Source of the DNA: Apricaphanius iberus
Lineage: Eukaryota > Chordata > Actinopteri > Cyprinodontiformes > Aphaniidae
Assembly: GCA_028564705.1 (NCBI GenBank)
Contig: JAPXFQ010000804.1
Coordinates: 2,728,001-2,792,000 of the forward strand
Direction: 5' to 3'
DNA length: 64,000 nucleotides
Shown here: positions 34,808 to 47,010 of the stretch, piece by piece
Position numbering within the stretch: the stretch's first letter is position 1
Layout of the letters: each line of letters opens with the position of its first letter
The notes under the pieces: generated by a model
What the model saw: the letters and a program-made list of their open reading frames with translations, nothing else
What the model was told of the DNA's origin: nothing
Database searches by the model: none
Position numbers and translations under genes: made by a program

Positions 34808-34906
34808 CCAGGGAGCAGAGAGAGGGAGGGAGGGATGGGGTGAGAGAGAAAGAGAGAGTGAGAGAAATATGAGAGAAGGAGAAAGAAGAAGAAAGGAACA
34901 GAAAAG
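34808..34906. repeat. Purine-rich (GA) tract
   Basis: About 100 bp almost entirely A and G on the plus strand, just after the X-box-like site. Confidence 0.8.
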
Positions 34907-35030
34907 ACACAGAGTCTAAAGCTGCCTGTGGCTTTTGATAGCTGCCCTGTTTGCCACAGCTATCTCCCTCTTTTTCTCTCGCTGCACACAAACAAACCAT
35001 CAACACAATACCAGCACAGCGTTAACTCCT

Positions 35031-35045
35031 CACACACACACACAA
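35031..35045. repeat. (CA)n microsatellite
   Basis: Short CA dinucleotide run. Confidence 0.9.
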
Positions 35046-36240
35046 ACCAGTACCTCCACAAACACGTCTGCTAATAATTATAGCCCCGTTTCAAGACGTG
35101 ATTTCACAACAACATCATCTCACACAAGAATTTTCTCTGCCAGCTTCCATTTTCTAACAAATCATTCTTTTTGGTCACCATTTAATATCAACCAGTCATT
35201 CATAATGAGCTGTCAAGGCTTGGTTTCCTGGACATTTATGGTAAATAAACACCCACATCAGCATCTATTTAAAGCCTAGTTTTTTATACCCAGGCTGTGG
35301 CAAAAAGCGATAAGTGAGACATTTTAGATTTTAGATAGATTTTTGTACTTATAATTGAACAAACCTCATGGGACACATTTTACAATTTAAGCCTGATTGT
35401 AAGACCATCTACAGCAAAACACTCACTGTTCATCATCAGAACCATGATAACAATGGGACAAGAAGGATTTTTTTAGATCCTTACCTCTATATTTGTTCAA
35501 ATATATTATCAGCATGAGGTATGATGAGATTCAAAAATTATCACTGGAAAGCATTACAAAAAGCTTGTCAGACTAAGCTATGACAATGTCTACAGTCATC
35601 TAATGCAACTTTATTTGAACAACTGCATTCCACTTCTCAAATTATCTCTATTTTTATTCAATATGGAAGGCATAGAATGATAGAGTATAGCTGTGTGCAC
35701 ATATGCAGCAGTTTAAATCTATTTTCTAGCTTAGTACACTAAAATCCCAGTTTTACTTTTCTTTTTAAGAAAACTTGATGACTGAAGATGGAAGACAAAA
35801 GATGACTTAAAACACACGAGAAGTTGCATAGCCAAAGGTTGAGAAGAATGAGCTGACGCAGTCAAAGTTGCGCGCAATGCGGTGTGCTTAAAGACAGAGG
35901 CAAGACAGCAGCCCATTAGCAGAGCATGTCTTAAAACGGACATGCCGTTTTCTTACCAAGGATATTATTTTGATAAGATGTATTATCCACAGCTGTAAGT
36001 GCACAATTCCTGTACAACCTTAAGCATACACAGTCAGAAATAAAAGAAATGTGTGATGACTTTCTGCACGTCTTGGAAGTGCTGCCAGCAAACATTCTTT
36101 AAACTAGCAGTAGTAGTAGCAGAAGTACAGGTAGAAACGAGTACCACAAACCCTTAGCCAGGAGCGCAGTTGGTTACCAAAGAGACTGAACGCAGGCCAG
36201 TGGACAAACAAGTTGGTCAAGGAGGCACTGCACTCCTCCT

Positions 36241-36265
36241 GTTGCTAGGGCAACAAGTGACGTGA
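36241..36265 (+). promoter_or_regulatory. X-box-like motif followed by a CRE-like half site
   Basis: GTTGCTAGGGCAAC (36241-36254) fits the RFX X-box; AAG then TGACGTGA follows at 36258-36265. The X1/X2-like arrangement recalls MHC class II promoters, but no gene start is seen here. Confidence 0.4.
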
Positions 36266-37469
36266 CTGTACTGCCCCTTGCTTAATACATTTGAATCCAT
36301 TACTCATCTAAAGTCAGGAAGCTTCAAAAAGTATAAATATTTCCAATATCCTTCCTACTTCATAGTTCTTTTAACAATATGCAGAGGAGGTGCTTGCTGT
36401 CCTGTCCTATCCCTTGCCATCCAACCTTTTCCCACACACACATATTGTCATCCAGTGACTCATACAGTTTTTCCTTATTTACAAAAAGACTAATTTCAGC
36501 GTTCTTCAAATATTCAAGGGTGTCAAAAACACAGATATTCAAAGTGTTGACATAAATTGAGTACCACACAGCTCCCTTATTAACACAACATTGTTTAAAA
36601 CTAAGTTGGCAAGCGATGAATGGCATGTGTTTAGCACCTGATTGCAGCCCTACTAATTAACCAACAATTTTCAGTTTGTAGTTCTCCCGTTGTAACTACA
36701 TAGAGGGCAAGACAGCAAAAAAGAATAATCATATCTGCAAAAAAAGACCTCAAAAGTATCACAAACTTTTGGATTTTGACCCTTCTCCTAAATAAAAACA
36801 ATAGTTTCATGTTGTACAATTTCATTTTGAACTTTTGTGTAAATATTTTAATACTGTAAAACCATGGTCATTTAATATTTATAAAATCAACGTTGTCATG
36901 TAATGAGAATCTCATATCGGCTCATGTCTACCTGTAAGTCATAAACAAGCCGAGTTAAAAAAATGCTTAACTTTCCCTTTAGTTTCTTTCCCTCCTGTGC
37001 TGCATTATCCTGTGATGTGCATTTTATAATTGACTCATACAGAAGGGGGTTCGGCTTTACTCTGGCCCCCGGTTGTGATCCTCTTTAGCTCCATGCTGGA
37101 GGCTGGCTGCAGCACACATAGGCTGTGAGTGAGCGGCTATATCTGTGTGGTGATCAGACCTCGGCTTCCAGGGGGTAATGGATCTGCTGTTATCTGGCTC
37201 CAGACAAGCAGGCCAACACACGACTACCTACTGGCCACAACAACACTGATACTGACCCGCCGGTGTTGTGAATACGTGTATATATATCTGTGTTTCTTTC
37301 AGACTGTGAAGGATCACCCTAACCCTGACAATACAAACACACAGGCATGTTCACAAACGTAAAAAAATAAAAAAACTGCTGACAAGGGTGGCAGATAACA
37401 AATTGCTACTGAATGGAATGTGTTCTTAATAAGCAAAGGCTTCAAGATAAGATGAATCAGAATGATATA

Positions 37470-38277
37470 CAGGGCCTAACAAAAGTATTAATACCGTTTA
37501 AACACTTCAGTGTATTTTAATAGGATTTTATGGGATAGAACAGAGAGAAGGAAATAATTGTGAAGTAGAAGAAAAATTATGTATACTTTTCACTTTTTGT
37601 TCCAAATAAAAAACTGGCTATTGGGGAAAGTTGTTTACATTTGTTTTCAGACCTTCCAAATTAACACTTTTATCGCAGTTACAGCTGTAATTTTAGGGAG
37701 GACATTTTTATCATCCCTTTTATCATAGCTCAATCTCTGCAAAATTTTATGCAAACTTTAAGCAGGATTTCATATGGCAATCCTTCACAAGGGCCAGATT
37801 TGCATAGGGCACAAACATTACCACCAACTGATTTTTCCAAATGAGCTGTTGGATCTCTGCAGTTCTTAGAAAGTTAATTGATCCCTTCTATGATTAATTT
37901 TCTCCTTGGATGGGCTGTAAGTTTAGTTAGACTGCCAAGTTCCTGGTAGGTTTGAAGCTGTGCCATAATGATGATGACTTGAACACGGCCCAGGGGAAAA
38001 GTTGTAATCTTAGGATATTGTGCTATAACCTCAAGGAGCTTCAAACTACGCCACAACGCCAATCTTTATGCGGTGTCTTAATGACGTTTGCTCACTAATG
38101 TTCTCTAACAAACCTCGGAGGCCTTCACAGAACAGCAGGAGTTAGCCTGAGATTAAACTACATAAAGATGGAGTTGTAAAGGTGTAAGTACTAAAAGCTA
38201 TTGGTCACACTGGATTTATTTTAGGGGTACAAGAGTAAAAAGGGTTGAAGGAGTGCAAATAATTTTGCTAGACCCTG
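37470..38277 (-). mobile_element. Tc1-like non-autonomous element, ends intact
   Basis: CAGGGCCTAACAAAAGTATT at the left is matched by the inverse of AATTATTTTGCTAGACCCTG-type sequence at the right, with TA on both sides (37468-37469, 38278-38279). Near the right end, GTTCTCTAACAAACCTCGGA and GGCCTTCACAGAACAGC are the reverse of the Tc1 5' region seen at 945 and 2230. About 808 bp, far too short for an intact transposase gene, with no long frame. Confidence 0.8.
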
Positions 38278-38772
38278 TAGATGCAAGAATACAGGTTAGA
38301 AAGTTATCTATTTAAATTAATTCCCCAATTGATGTGGTTAATATGTAAATTATGGACAAATGTATACTTTGACCTGCAGACAGGGGGCTTCTTGCTGTGT
38401 TTTCTGTAAGCCAATCCAGGAATGAGTCTTCAAGCTGCTCCTTACTGTCACTGCTGTCAAACTCTGCTCTCCGTTCCCTCATTTGTCCCTCTGTCAAAAC
38501 CCTCCTTCTCCTCCTCTTTCCTCAGCTTCAAGTGCTCCAATAAGTCTGTCAGTGAAGTCAACTCTATAAAGATTAGCAGGGGGAGTGTGTAAGCAGGGCT
38601 GCCAGCTGACAGACGGGCCTAATCGATGGAAGACAGAGAGCTGCCGGGCCGCTCTGCCGGGAACCGGGCTCCCAATGCTGTGACATGGAAATGCCCTCAG
38701 TGCCACGGGCTTCTCTGTGCCTCTTGAACACACAAACCTGTAGCAGGTCTGCAGAAAAATTCACATGAACAC

Positions 38773-39195
38773 ATGCTGAGTATGCACACTCTATATACCA
38801 AGCGCAATCAAACCCGCACATATGCCTCTGCCTTCCCAAAGCTCCGGCACCTGTTATGTCAATCAGGTGAATTAATTACCAGTAAACAAATCTGCTTGGG
38901 ATGCCCCCAATCAGAACACACACATACCCACAAACACACACATATACATATTTCCCTACTTCGTCACACTGTATGTGTCTCTGAAGCATCTCCTCCCAAC
39001 ACCCAGGAGCCTGAAGCTGCCTCCAAGCTACCAGAGCGGTGCTCTGAGGTGGAAGCCCAGGGGGAAGGCGGTGTGGCTGGTAATGCATCGCCCGGCACCT
39101 CCCCTCTCTGCCCCAGAGCTCCCGCATCGACTCCCACTGCTAACTCTAAAGCTACCCAATCAACCCGTGAAACTCCTGAAGAGAAAGAAAACTGA
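38773..39195 (+). other. Open frame of unclear meaning (140 codons)
   Basis: Plus-strand frame whose last ~70 codons are polar and Ala/Pro/Glu/Ser-rich, within less AT-rich sequence. No domain, no family match that I know and no clear acceptor. It could be a chance frame in conserved non-coding DNA. No function proposed. Confidence 0.15.
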
Positions 39196-40164
39196 TAATT
39201 CTGTGCAGATGGCCTGACTGTGCATAGATGCATGCGCGCAGATGGGAAAACAGACACCTGAAAGGGCTGTTCTGAGGGAGATCAAACAAATAAACACTGG
39301 TAAAGTGAATTCTGCTGCTCAGTTTCTGCCGAAGGTAGATGGGGGAATACGGCAGAATACAATTTTATCAATAAAAATTTGACAATAGAAAAAATTAGAA
39401 ACCAGAAGATCATCAATATAATCAGAAAACTGCTATGTTTTAATAAAAAATGAGATTAAAAGCATCAGAAAGTCATATGTTTGAAAAAAAAGTGGGAGGA
39501 GATAGGTTTTGAGCTAAAACCTTGGTAAGAATAACCTTGTTGACACTAAAATACTATTTTACGTCTGTCAAACTGTGTTATCTTTGGCATTTTTCAAGAA
39601 TTCAGCAAAAGAAATGAGAGCAATTCGGGTCTTTGTGACAGGCAGTCAGCTAGTTACAAAGTGCCTGAAGATGCAGTTTGAAGTTGTTCTTGGCTAAATT
39701 GCCTGTTATGTGTCAACAAAACACTGGTTCATTCTTTTAGCTCAGGAAGCTTTTTTATTACCTTACTGACTCCGAGATCAGAGGTAAGTGGCTTAAACAG
39801 GCAAAATAAAACAATCCTATGAAAATGGTGAAGCAGCTGCCTGGAAAAAGTGACAAGAAAAGGCCAAAGTAAATCTGAAAAAAACAGCAATCACAGAACA
39901 CTTATTGCAAAAAAGTCAAGCTACTTTAGGAGAGCAAAATATAAAGTGATTGGGAATGACTTGTGCATCTAACTATAGGTGAGGTGCATGCCCCTGCTGT
40001 TTATTCCCTAACACTGAGCAAACAATATAGCAATTACACATTTATGAAACCTCTGGTTAACAGGCAGCATGACTTCTCAGTAGCAGCCATTTATTAAACT
40101 ACTGCCTTGATTACCAGGTATTTTACACAACAGCGATAGACCAGTCCTACACATATAGCCCAAA

Positions 40165-40800
40165 ATCATGAAATTTTTCATATTTTATTACAGTGTAAAG
40201 ACAAACTTCAATGTAATTTATTGGGATTTAATGGGATGGATCAACCCAAATTAGCGCATAATCGTGAAGGGGAAGAAAATGGATACAAGGTTTTCTTAAA
40301 AAAACAACTAACAAAACGAAACTGAAGAGTGTGGCATGCATTTGTAAGCATTCCCCTGAGTCAACAGTAGAACCATCTTTTGCTGCAATTACCACTATAC
40401 ATCTGTCTGGAAATATCCATATTTTTTTCACACATCTTGATACTGAAGGTTTCTAAAATTTATTTAAAGCTAAATCTTAGTCACACTGGACTTACATCTG
40501 GAAATTGACTGGACCACTCTGTTTTTTAAACAACGTATCTTTGTCTATAGAAAGTACCACAATATATCATGACGCAATTTTAGCTTCATATCACCCATTT
40601 CTTTAGCTGGAAGGTGAACCTGATTGTTTGCATTTTTTTTTAAAGTATTGCTTTTTATTTATTCATCCATCTTCCCATCAAGTGCGACAAGGAACCCTGG
40701 GAAAACGCAACAGCAAAACAATAACATTCTCACAGCATGATACTGCCATCGCCATTTTTCATGGTGGGGAAGGGAAACTAATTTTTTTATATTTTGACCT
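40165..40800 (-). mobile_element. Tc1-like remnant, internally deleted
   Basis: Reverse-strand Tc1 sequence: 3' UTR-like GGGATTTAATGGGATGG, TTTTGCTGCAATTACCA, later GCTGGAAGGTGAACCTGATT and ATCCATCTTCCCATCAAGTG, then CATGATACTGCCATCGCCAT and CATGGTGGGGAAGGG, i.e. C-terminal to central transposase in reverse order. Many stops. Confidence 0.75.
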
Positions 40801-40975
40801 TACTGAAAGCTTACCACACTAACAGAAAAGACTTTAATTCACCCCTAACTCAGCTAAAGCTAAACGATGGAGGCACAAACATTTAAAACTGTGTGAAGCT
40901 CATATGGATGCAAAGTTAATTTAGTAGCTGAACCCCTGAGATTCACATATGTATGAAAACCACACATTTAAAACG

Positions 40976-40994
40976 CACACACACACACACACAC
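40976..40994. repeat. (CA)n microsatellite
   Basis: CA dinucleotide run. Confidence 0.95.
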
Positions 40995-41605
40995 CAAAAT
41001 CCAGCAGCCTTTATTGGCTGTGTCGGTAGTTAATGACCAAAGCTTGGTGATGGCCTGCTGCTCTCCTAGTGACCCTTTCTAACACAGGTCCCCCCTGCCG
41101 GCAATACTCTTTAATTACACACACAGACAAACACACACACACACATGCACTGAAATGTATCCTCTGCCCGCCTTCCGCCCATGGCCTTTCACTTCTTCAT
41201 TAGACAGTCGGTGTTGGGGTGGAAAACCACACAAGAACCAGACGACAGGGTGTCTCCACACCGCAGTTCACAGACAGACACGTGCGAGAAAGATGGACGC
41301 GGACCTATGCACCAACAATGCCATATGCCTCACTGACGATTATAAGTGGTGCTAATTAGTGGATATTAGAAAACTTAATGCTTGAAAACCAAACTTAATG
41401 TGAGGGACATGATTGTTTAGATTACAGGGAGATTTAGTCATGTATTTTCTGTCTAAATGCTCAACTCAGGTCAGGCTGAGTTATTCCATGAAAAATGTTT
41501 ACCAGTGATGACCTTAAAGCATGTGCAGTCACCCCAAGACACCTTCAAATGCTTACAAAAGCTTTCATTGGTGAAGCATACTGCATTCTCGGGCATAGTG
41601 TGCTG

Positions 41606-41625
41606 TTTTTTTTTTTTTTTTTTTT
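41606..41625. repeat. Poly(T) run of 20
   Basis: Uninterrupted T homopolymer, possibly the antisense tail of a retroposed element; no element body recognised beside it. Confidence 0.8.
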
Positions 41626-44600
41626 CTTGTAGCTGGGATGTGAATAAATGCTCAGCATTTTAAACCATCAGCCTTGTCAGATGCTGTATGTCAGTAACTC
41701 AGAAACCACCAGCAGGACTGTCTTTCATCGGCCGCCCTTTTTACACCAACGTTCAGCTGTAATATAAAGAGAGATCTGTCATAAAGAGAGGCTGAGACGC
41801 CTCAGCCTCCACAAACGCAGACGAAACACAGAGCCGGAGAAATGCTACTTGTTTTCAGCCACAAAACCTTAACTCACACTTTCAACTCCTCCACCTACAC
41901 CGCGAAATTTCACAACAGGTTCACAGCTTCTGTCTGGGCTTTGCAGAACATATATCTCACAGCAAAGACAAGAGAAAAAGTAACAGAGAAAAGTGCACGT
42001 GCATGTAAATATGAAAAATCAACATGAAACACTGAGGCATTCAGACTAAGTGTAAATTGTACAGGAACAAACAGCAGAAAACAATCTGAAACAGATGTGC
42101 AGAAAATGTGATGCACACTGACATTTAGTACGTAAAACTGACATTTACATATCTCTAAATATGTATTTGCTTTAATCATGTTCACACATTCTAAAAGCCA
42201 TTCACTCAACTCGAACGCTGACACTAAGGATTTATTACATTAATATTCAATTCTGCTTGTTTAAACAACTGCTGCCTCTCTCAAGTGTAAATCCCCATCT
42301 ATACTAATCAAATGCACTTCGTAGACGCTGGTGGGAAAAAAAAAGCGATAAGCAGACAAATACAATTTCAATGAACTTATGAGAATGTTAGGGGGGGTTT
42401 CAATTGCCAACATAATAATGATACAACCATGGAAATGATACAAAAAGCACTCACCTTCAAGCACCTTAAGTCAAACATTTTGTTTTTACCTTTCTAGGTG
42501 CTTGTAACGCCAAGGTTCATAAATGTTATGAGAAATCCTTAAATTCTGGTTTCTAAATACTATTTAAAGCTGATTAAAGTCGTTTTCTTTAAAAGCAAAA
42601 ACTTTAGAGAGAATCCGGAAGATGTGTAAAATACTGCATTGGAAATACAGATATTTTTTTTTAGGTAGGTAGGTACTAATGTCTCTATTTCAAAGTACCC
42701 TGCAGCTAATGGCAACAGCGGCAGCCATAATGCCATAATTTCCCAACCGACAGGTTGCTTTTCAGAATGCTCAGCATGTTTGTGAACATCTGCTAAAAAA
42801 AACATAATGTTTTGTTTTATTTCAAGACGGACCATAAAGTGGTAACTACTGCTGAGGTTGAGCTTCATTTTTACTGTTGGATTACGCTCCACACCAATCC
42901 ATTTGACGGGTGAAAAATGAGGCAATTACAGAATACATGCATGTGTAAATTGTTAGGGATACTTAAACATTAAGTTAACTAGATTAGATTCAACATAAGT
43001 CTTCATCTGACCACCTAAATACAATCAAATTCTTTTCACAAATCAACCAAGAGTCCTGCAATACTACAGCCATTTTTTTAACAATAACTTCTGTTGTGAT
43101 GAACTCTAGAGCTAAAAAAAAATTAAAAGTCATGGTAAAGAGAAAGAACAAACTCCGTCAACCCTAGAGTTTCAACATGATTGATCTGGTCTTTACAAGC
43201 TTAAAAAGCTTACAACCTAACCTCAAGTCTGCAAAACAACACAGCACAGATTTGTGAAATGATTGGGGTAAGGAGTTGGTAAAAGTAAACATTTAAATAT
43301 GTACTGTTGAAATCATAAATGGCTGTCATTATTTTTGAGCTGTGTGAGTCCGCGGTAGGGTTCAAAGGCATCAGTTGAACATTTGACTTTGATACTACTG
43401 CTGAATATTGCAAGATGATTTTGATTATAACTAACCTTTATTGTTCTACTTTTCCCTAATCTCGATATCCAGCACTCTCTGTGATCTTAGGCAACTCGGC
43501 AACAGAAAATACACATCCACTGTGAGCATCAAGTGCAAGGAAATTTCAGCCAACAGGCCAGATATATCACTAGCATGTAGAATATGCATGTAAGATCCTT
43601 TAAGAAGTGATCAACTTTTTTTTTTAAATCTATGCCAAGCTTTTTAACTGCTCCACTCATGTAAAGACATTTACAGATCCCGAGCTTTACAGTGTTACTG
43701 AGAAGAGGGATTTTATCAGCTGTACTGCTTCACTGTCATTACAGCTACTGTAACTTTCAGAAGTGGTACTGGGGTCAGTTAACAACAGCACTGAAATAAA
43801 TCATAGAACAAGAAGCTATAAACAACTTTTTGAAAGCAAAACTTATGGTTTATTGTTCCTGATATAGAAAATCCATACCGCAGCATCCTGCTAAGTTGGT
43901 GATTGAGTGCTAATCACCTCTTTAACCTAGCACGGTTTTTTAGCTTTTGCTCAAAACTTGAGTTCTTTTGACTCATCTAAGTCAGGATTTATAAAAGTGG
44001 CCAGGATTCTCACCTAACACCTGTTTGCAAAACGGACGTTGTTTTATAAAGTTAATAAATCATCATACACTTTTGCATGGCCCTATGACATTGCATCACA
44101 CTAAATTGCATTCAGTCACTCTTTTTATCAGTGATTGTCCATCTATGTATGAATCATATCTTTGGCAGTGTATCAAAATACATATGGTATAGGCACAAAA
44201 CAGATGCACGGTTTTATAGAACACCACAACATCTCCCTTTTAAGTATGACTGGCACTTTAGAATATCATTTATTTCCCCTGTAATTTTATAGCAAAGAAA
44301 AAAGGCTGCCCTTGACGGATATCTATGAAAACACAAAAGTTATTTAGAAAGTTTGCCAATTATGAAATGATTTACTCTACTTTTTTATTTGAATGTAAAA
44401 AGCTAATCAGATCTGTATTTTCAAAGATTTTGCTCTTCAAAGCTGCAACTGTTATAATCTACTGCACTTCAAAATTTGCCAAGATTTAATAAAAAAAAAG
44501 AAGCTTTTTTTCAGCCAGATCTCCTCTGGGACTATTAAAAATAAAAAGACATTCTGGCAACCTCGTTAGCAACATCTACCTCCTCCTTATTCTTTGGCTT

Positions 44601-45949
44601 TTTTTTTACTTTTCTCAGCGTATTTTTCTTTTCTTTTCGTGTTGTGCTCAGACAACAGTATATCTCTGGTGAGTTAAGAAAGCAGCCAGATGAAAAGGAG
44701 CGGGAAGTGATGGTGCTTTTATACCATGAAAATGAAAAATAGAAAGCAGACAGGAGAGGTAGAGGTAAAGGTAGAGCCACGCTGTACACGCTCTATAGTG
44801 CCTGAAGGGATGCCACGGACCCCACAGCTAGACTAGCTGAAGACAGTTAAAGAATTACCATGTAATGTTCTGCATAATGTTGTCTTAGGGAAAATGAGTT
44901 GAATAAAGAAGGAGATGAAGTTGAGCCTCCCAGCTAGTCTTATATGGTAACGTTTGACATTCGGCCCAAATTCACACCAATCTGCGAAGCTAAATCTGTG
45001 TGTCTCACAGCTATGTTTAGCAAGGAACAGAAACAAACTAGACATTTAAAACCATCTCAAGCCGGTCTGATCCACTCACGTCGCTTCTATTTTAAAGCAT
45101 ACATGCTTCTGGGTCTGTATGTATGTGTGTGTGTTCAGGGCCAAGCAGTAAAGGCATTCCCAAAGGAGCAGTCCTCCTGAGTGCCAGACATTGTGGGGGG
45201 GAGTTATGTGAGACACGCACACACACACAAACACAGACTCTGAGACACACATAGCAGGCACACGCTACCAATTTTCATTTTTTATCCCACAGGCACCACC
45301 ATGTAGACCACCTCCACCTCATGAGTCACAGCCGATGAGATTGGCTTCCAATATTTTGATAAATATAGAAATCCTCATGAGGCCTTTACTCCCTCTACAG
45401 ATACATCTCGCAATATTTAAGCAATTCTTACACAAAAGGACTGAGCAGTGAGTAACGTGTTACTTTAACAGACAAACACAGATGTTTTTAAACAGTCATT
45501 AGGTATTTAGCCTCTGGTCAGAGCCAAGTTTAAACCAATCAGCTGTTCTGGCCCAGGTCCCGAGGTCAGACAGGTTAGAGCATTTAAACCCAGTGGCCTT
45601 GAGGACCCAGGAGCTGAACACCACCTTACATTGTCTCCCGCCAGACAGGAGGAGGTGGCGGAGGTGAGTGAAGTCAGCTAAACCACATTCCCAAGACAAT
45701 GGATGGTCTGTGGAGCTTGCTGAAGCTCTGAGGACCCGGAGGGATGTTGAAAACAAGAGGAGATTGAAACAAGGGCAAAAAGAAGACTTGGAGAGTTAAG
45801 ATCAACAATAAGCAAGATAAAGTAACTAAATAAACAGTAAAGAGAGGGGTGAGCAAATCAGAGGTCATTAGTAGGATTTTAAGAGGAAAACTATAGAACA
45901 CTGATTAAGTAAAAATAAGATACACTATTTCTCCAGTATATATTTTAAC

Positions 45950-46168
45950 TCCATCCCTTCAATGTTAAAAGGGTAGACATTGAAACATTTCTGTCTCAGT
46001 GTAATTATATCTCATGTTCATCTCATGTTATGCTTAGATGTGATGCGTTATTTATTTTCTGAGGTATGGGGTGTTTTTTGTTATCTCTGTTCATTGTTTT
46101 TCCCGTAAAGCGCAATGGATTAACCTCTGTATAAATGAGGCTATGCAAATAAACTTGCCTTGCTTTGT
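45950..46168 (+). mobile_element. LINE 3' end (L2-like)
   Basis: CGTAAAGCGCAATGGATTAA and ATGAGGCTATGCAAATAAAC then TTGCCTTGC match the common fish LINE ending 'GTAAAGCAC...GTGCTATACAAATAAACTTGCC'. The 5' boundary is a guess. Confidence 0.55.
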
Positions 46169-46399
46169 CCTAAGCTAATATTATTTAGTGCATATGTACA
46201 AATCTTTGCCCTGTGTTAAAAGGGAATACGACAATAATGTGGATACAAACTGATCAGAGCTGTATTTTGGTTGCGTTTCAATCTTTTTTTTTACCAAGGC
46301 GATTTTTGGGGAGCCTTGTGACAACACTGAACATTCAAAAACCTCTATCATATCTATTATCTTCAAGTGGAAGAATTTTGGAACCGCCAGGACCTCCCT

Positions 46400-47010
46400 A
46401 GATCTTTTTTCCCAAGCAAATTAAGCAATCAGGGAAGAAGGTTGATCAAGAATCATACAGTTACCAATGGGAACTCAAATGTTCCTTATAAAACATCCAG
46501 TAGGTGAACCATTGCTACCACACTCAGTCAATCAGCCTTTGATGGTGGAGTGCCCAGATGTACAGTACATGGCAGTCTGCTTGAATTTGTTTCAAACAAA
46601 AATGTCTGGTTTTGGTGAACGTAAAATAGTACTTTTTGTGGGCTGAACGCCGAAGTATTACATTGGCATTTTCCTTACTGGCTAACACCATCCCTACTGA
46701 GGAGCACTGTGGTGTCAGCATCATGCCATCTGTTAAAGGTACTGAACAACTAGTCTGCATAAAGGGTGCAATGACAGATGCCGGATAAAGAACTGTTCAT
46801 TAAGAAAACCTGTTCAAGAGTTAGTTCAAACTATCGTGACAATTCATCCTCCAAAGCTCACAGCCAAGGTAAGAGTGGCTTCAGGACTAGTCTGTGAATG
46901 CCCCTGAGTAACCAAGCAAAAGTTCCATTGAATATCTCTAGAAAGATGTAAAAATGCTGATCTGCCGGTGTTGTCTACAAAACCTTACTGAGATTGAGGG
47001 GATATACAGT
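46400..47010 (+). mobile_element. Tc1-like transposase pseudogene, decayed
   Basis: Plus strand follows Tc1 coding order: a stretch matching 'GRKVDQ...VTMGTQMF' (about 46435-46485), ACACCATCCCTACTGAGGAG with GTGTCAGCATCATGCC (about 46686-46727), GAAAACCTGTTCAAGAG, ACAGCCAAGGTAAGAGTGGC (about 46860), then TGCTGATCTGCCGGTG. Frameshifts and deletions throughout. Confidence 0.7.

Noticed and set aside
34506..35006. 166-codon minus-strand frame rich in Ser, Phe and Leu
   Set aside because: Produced by a purine tract read in antisense; no domain.
38964..39257. Minus-strand frame opposite the 38773-39195 frame
   Set aside because: Both strands open across the same stretch; composition effect more likely than an exon.
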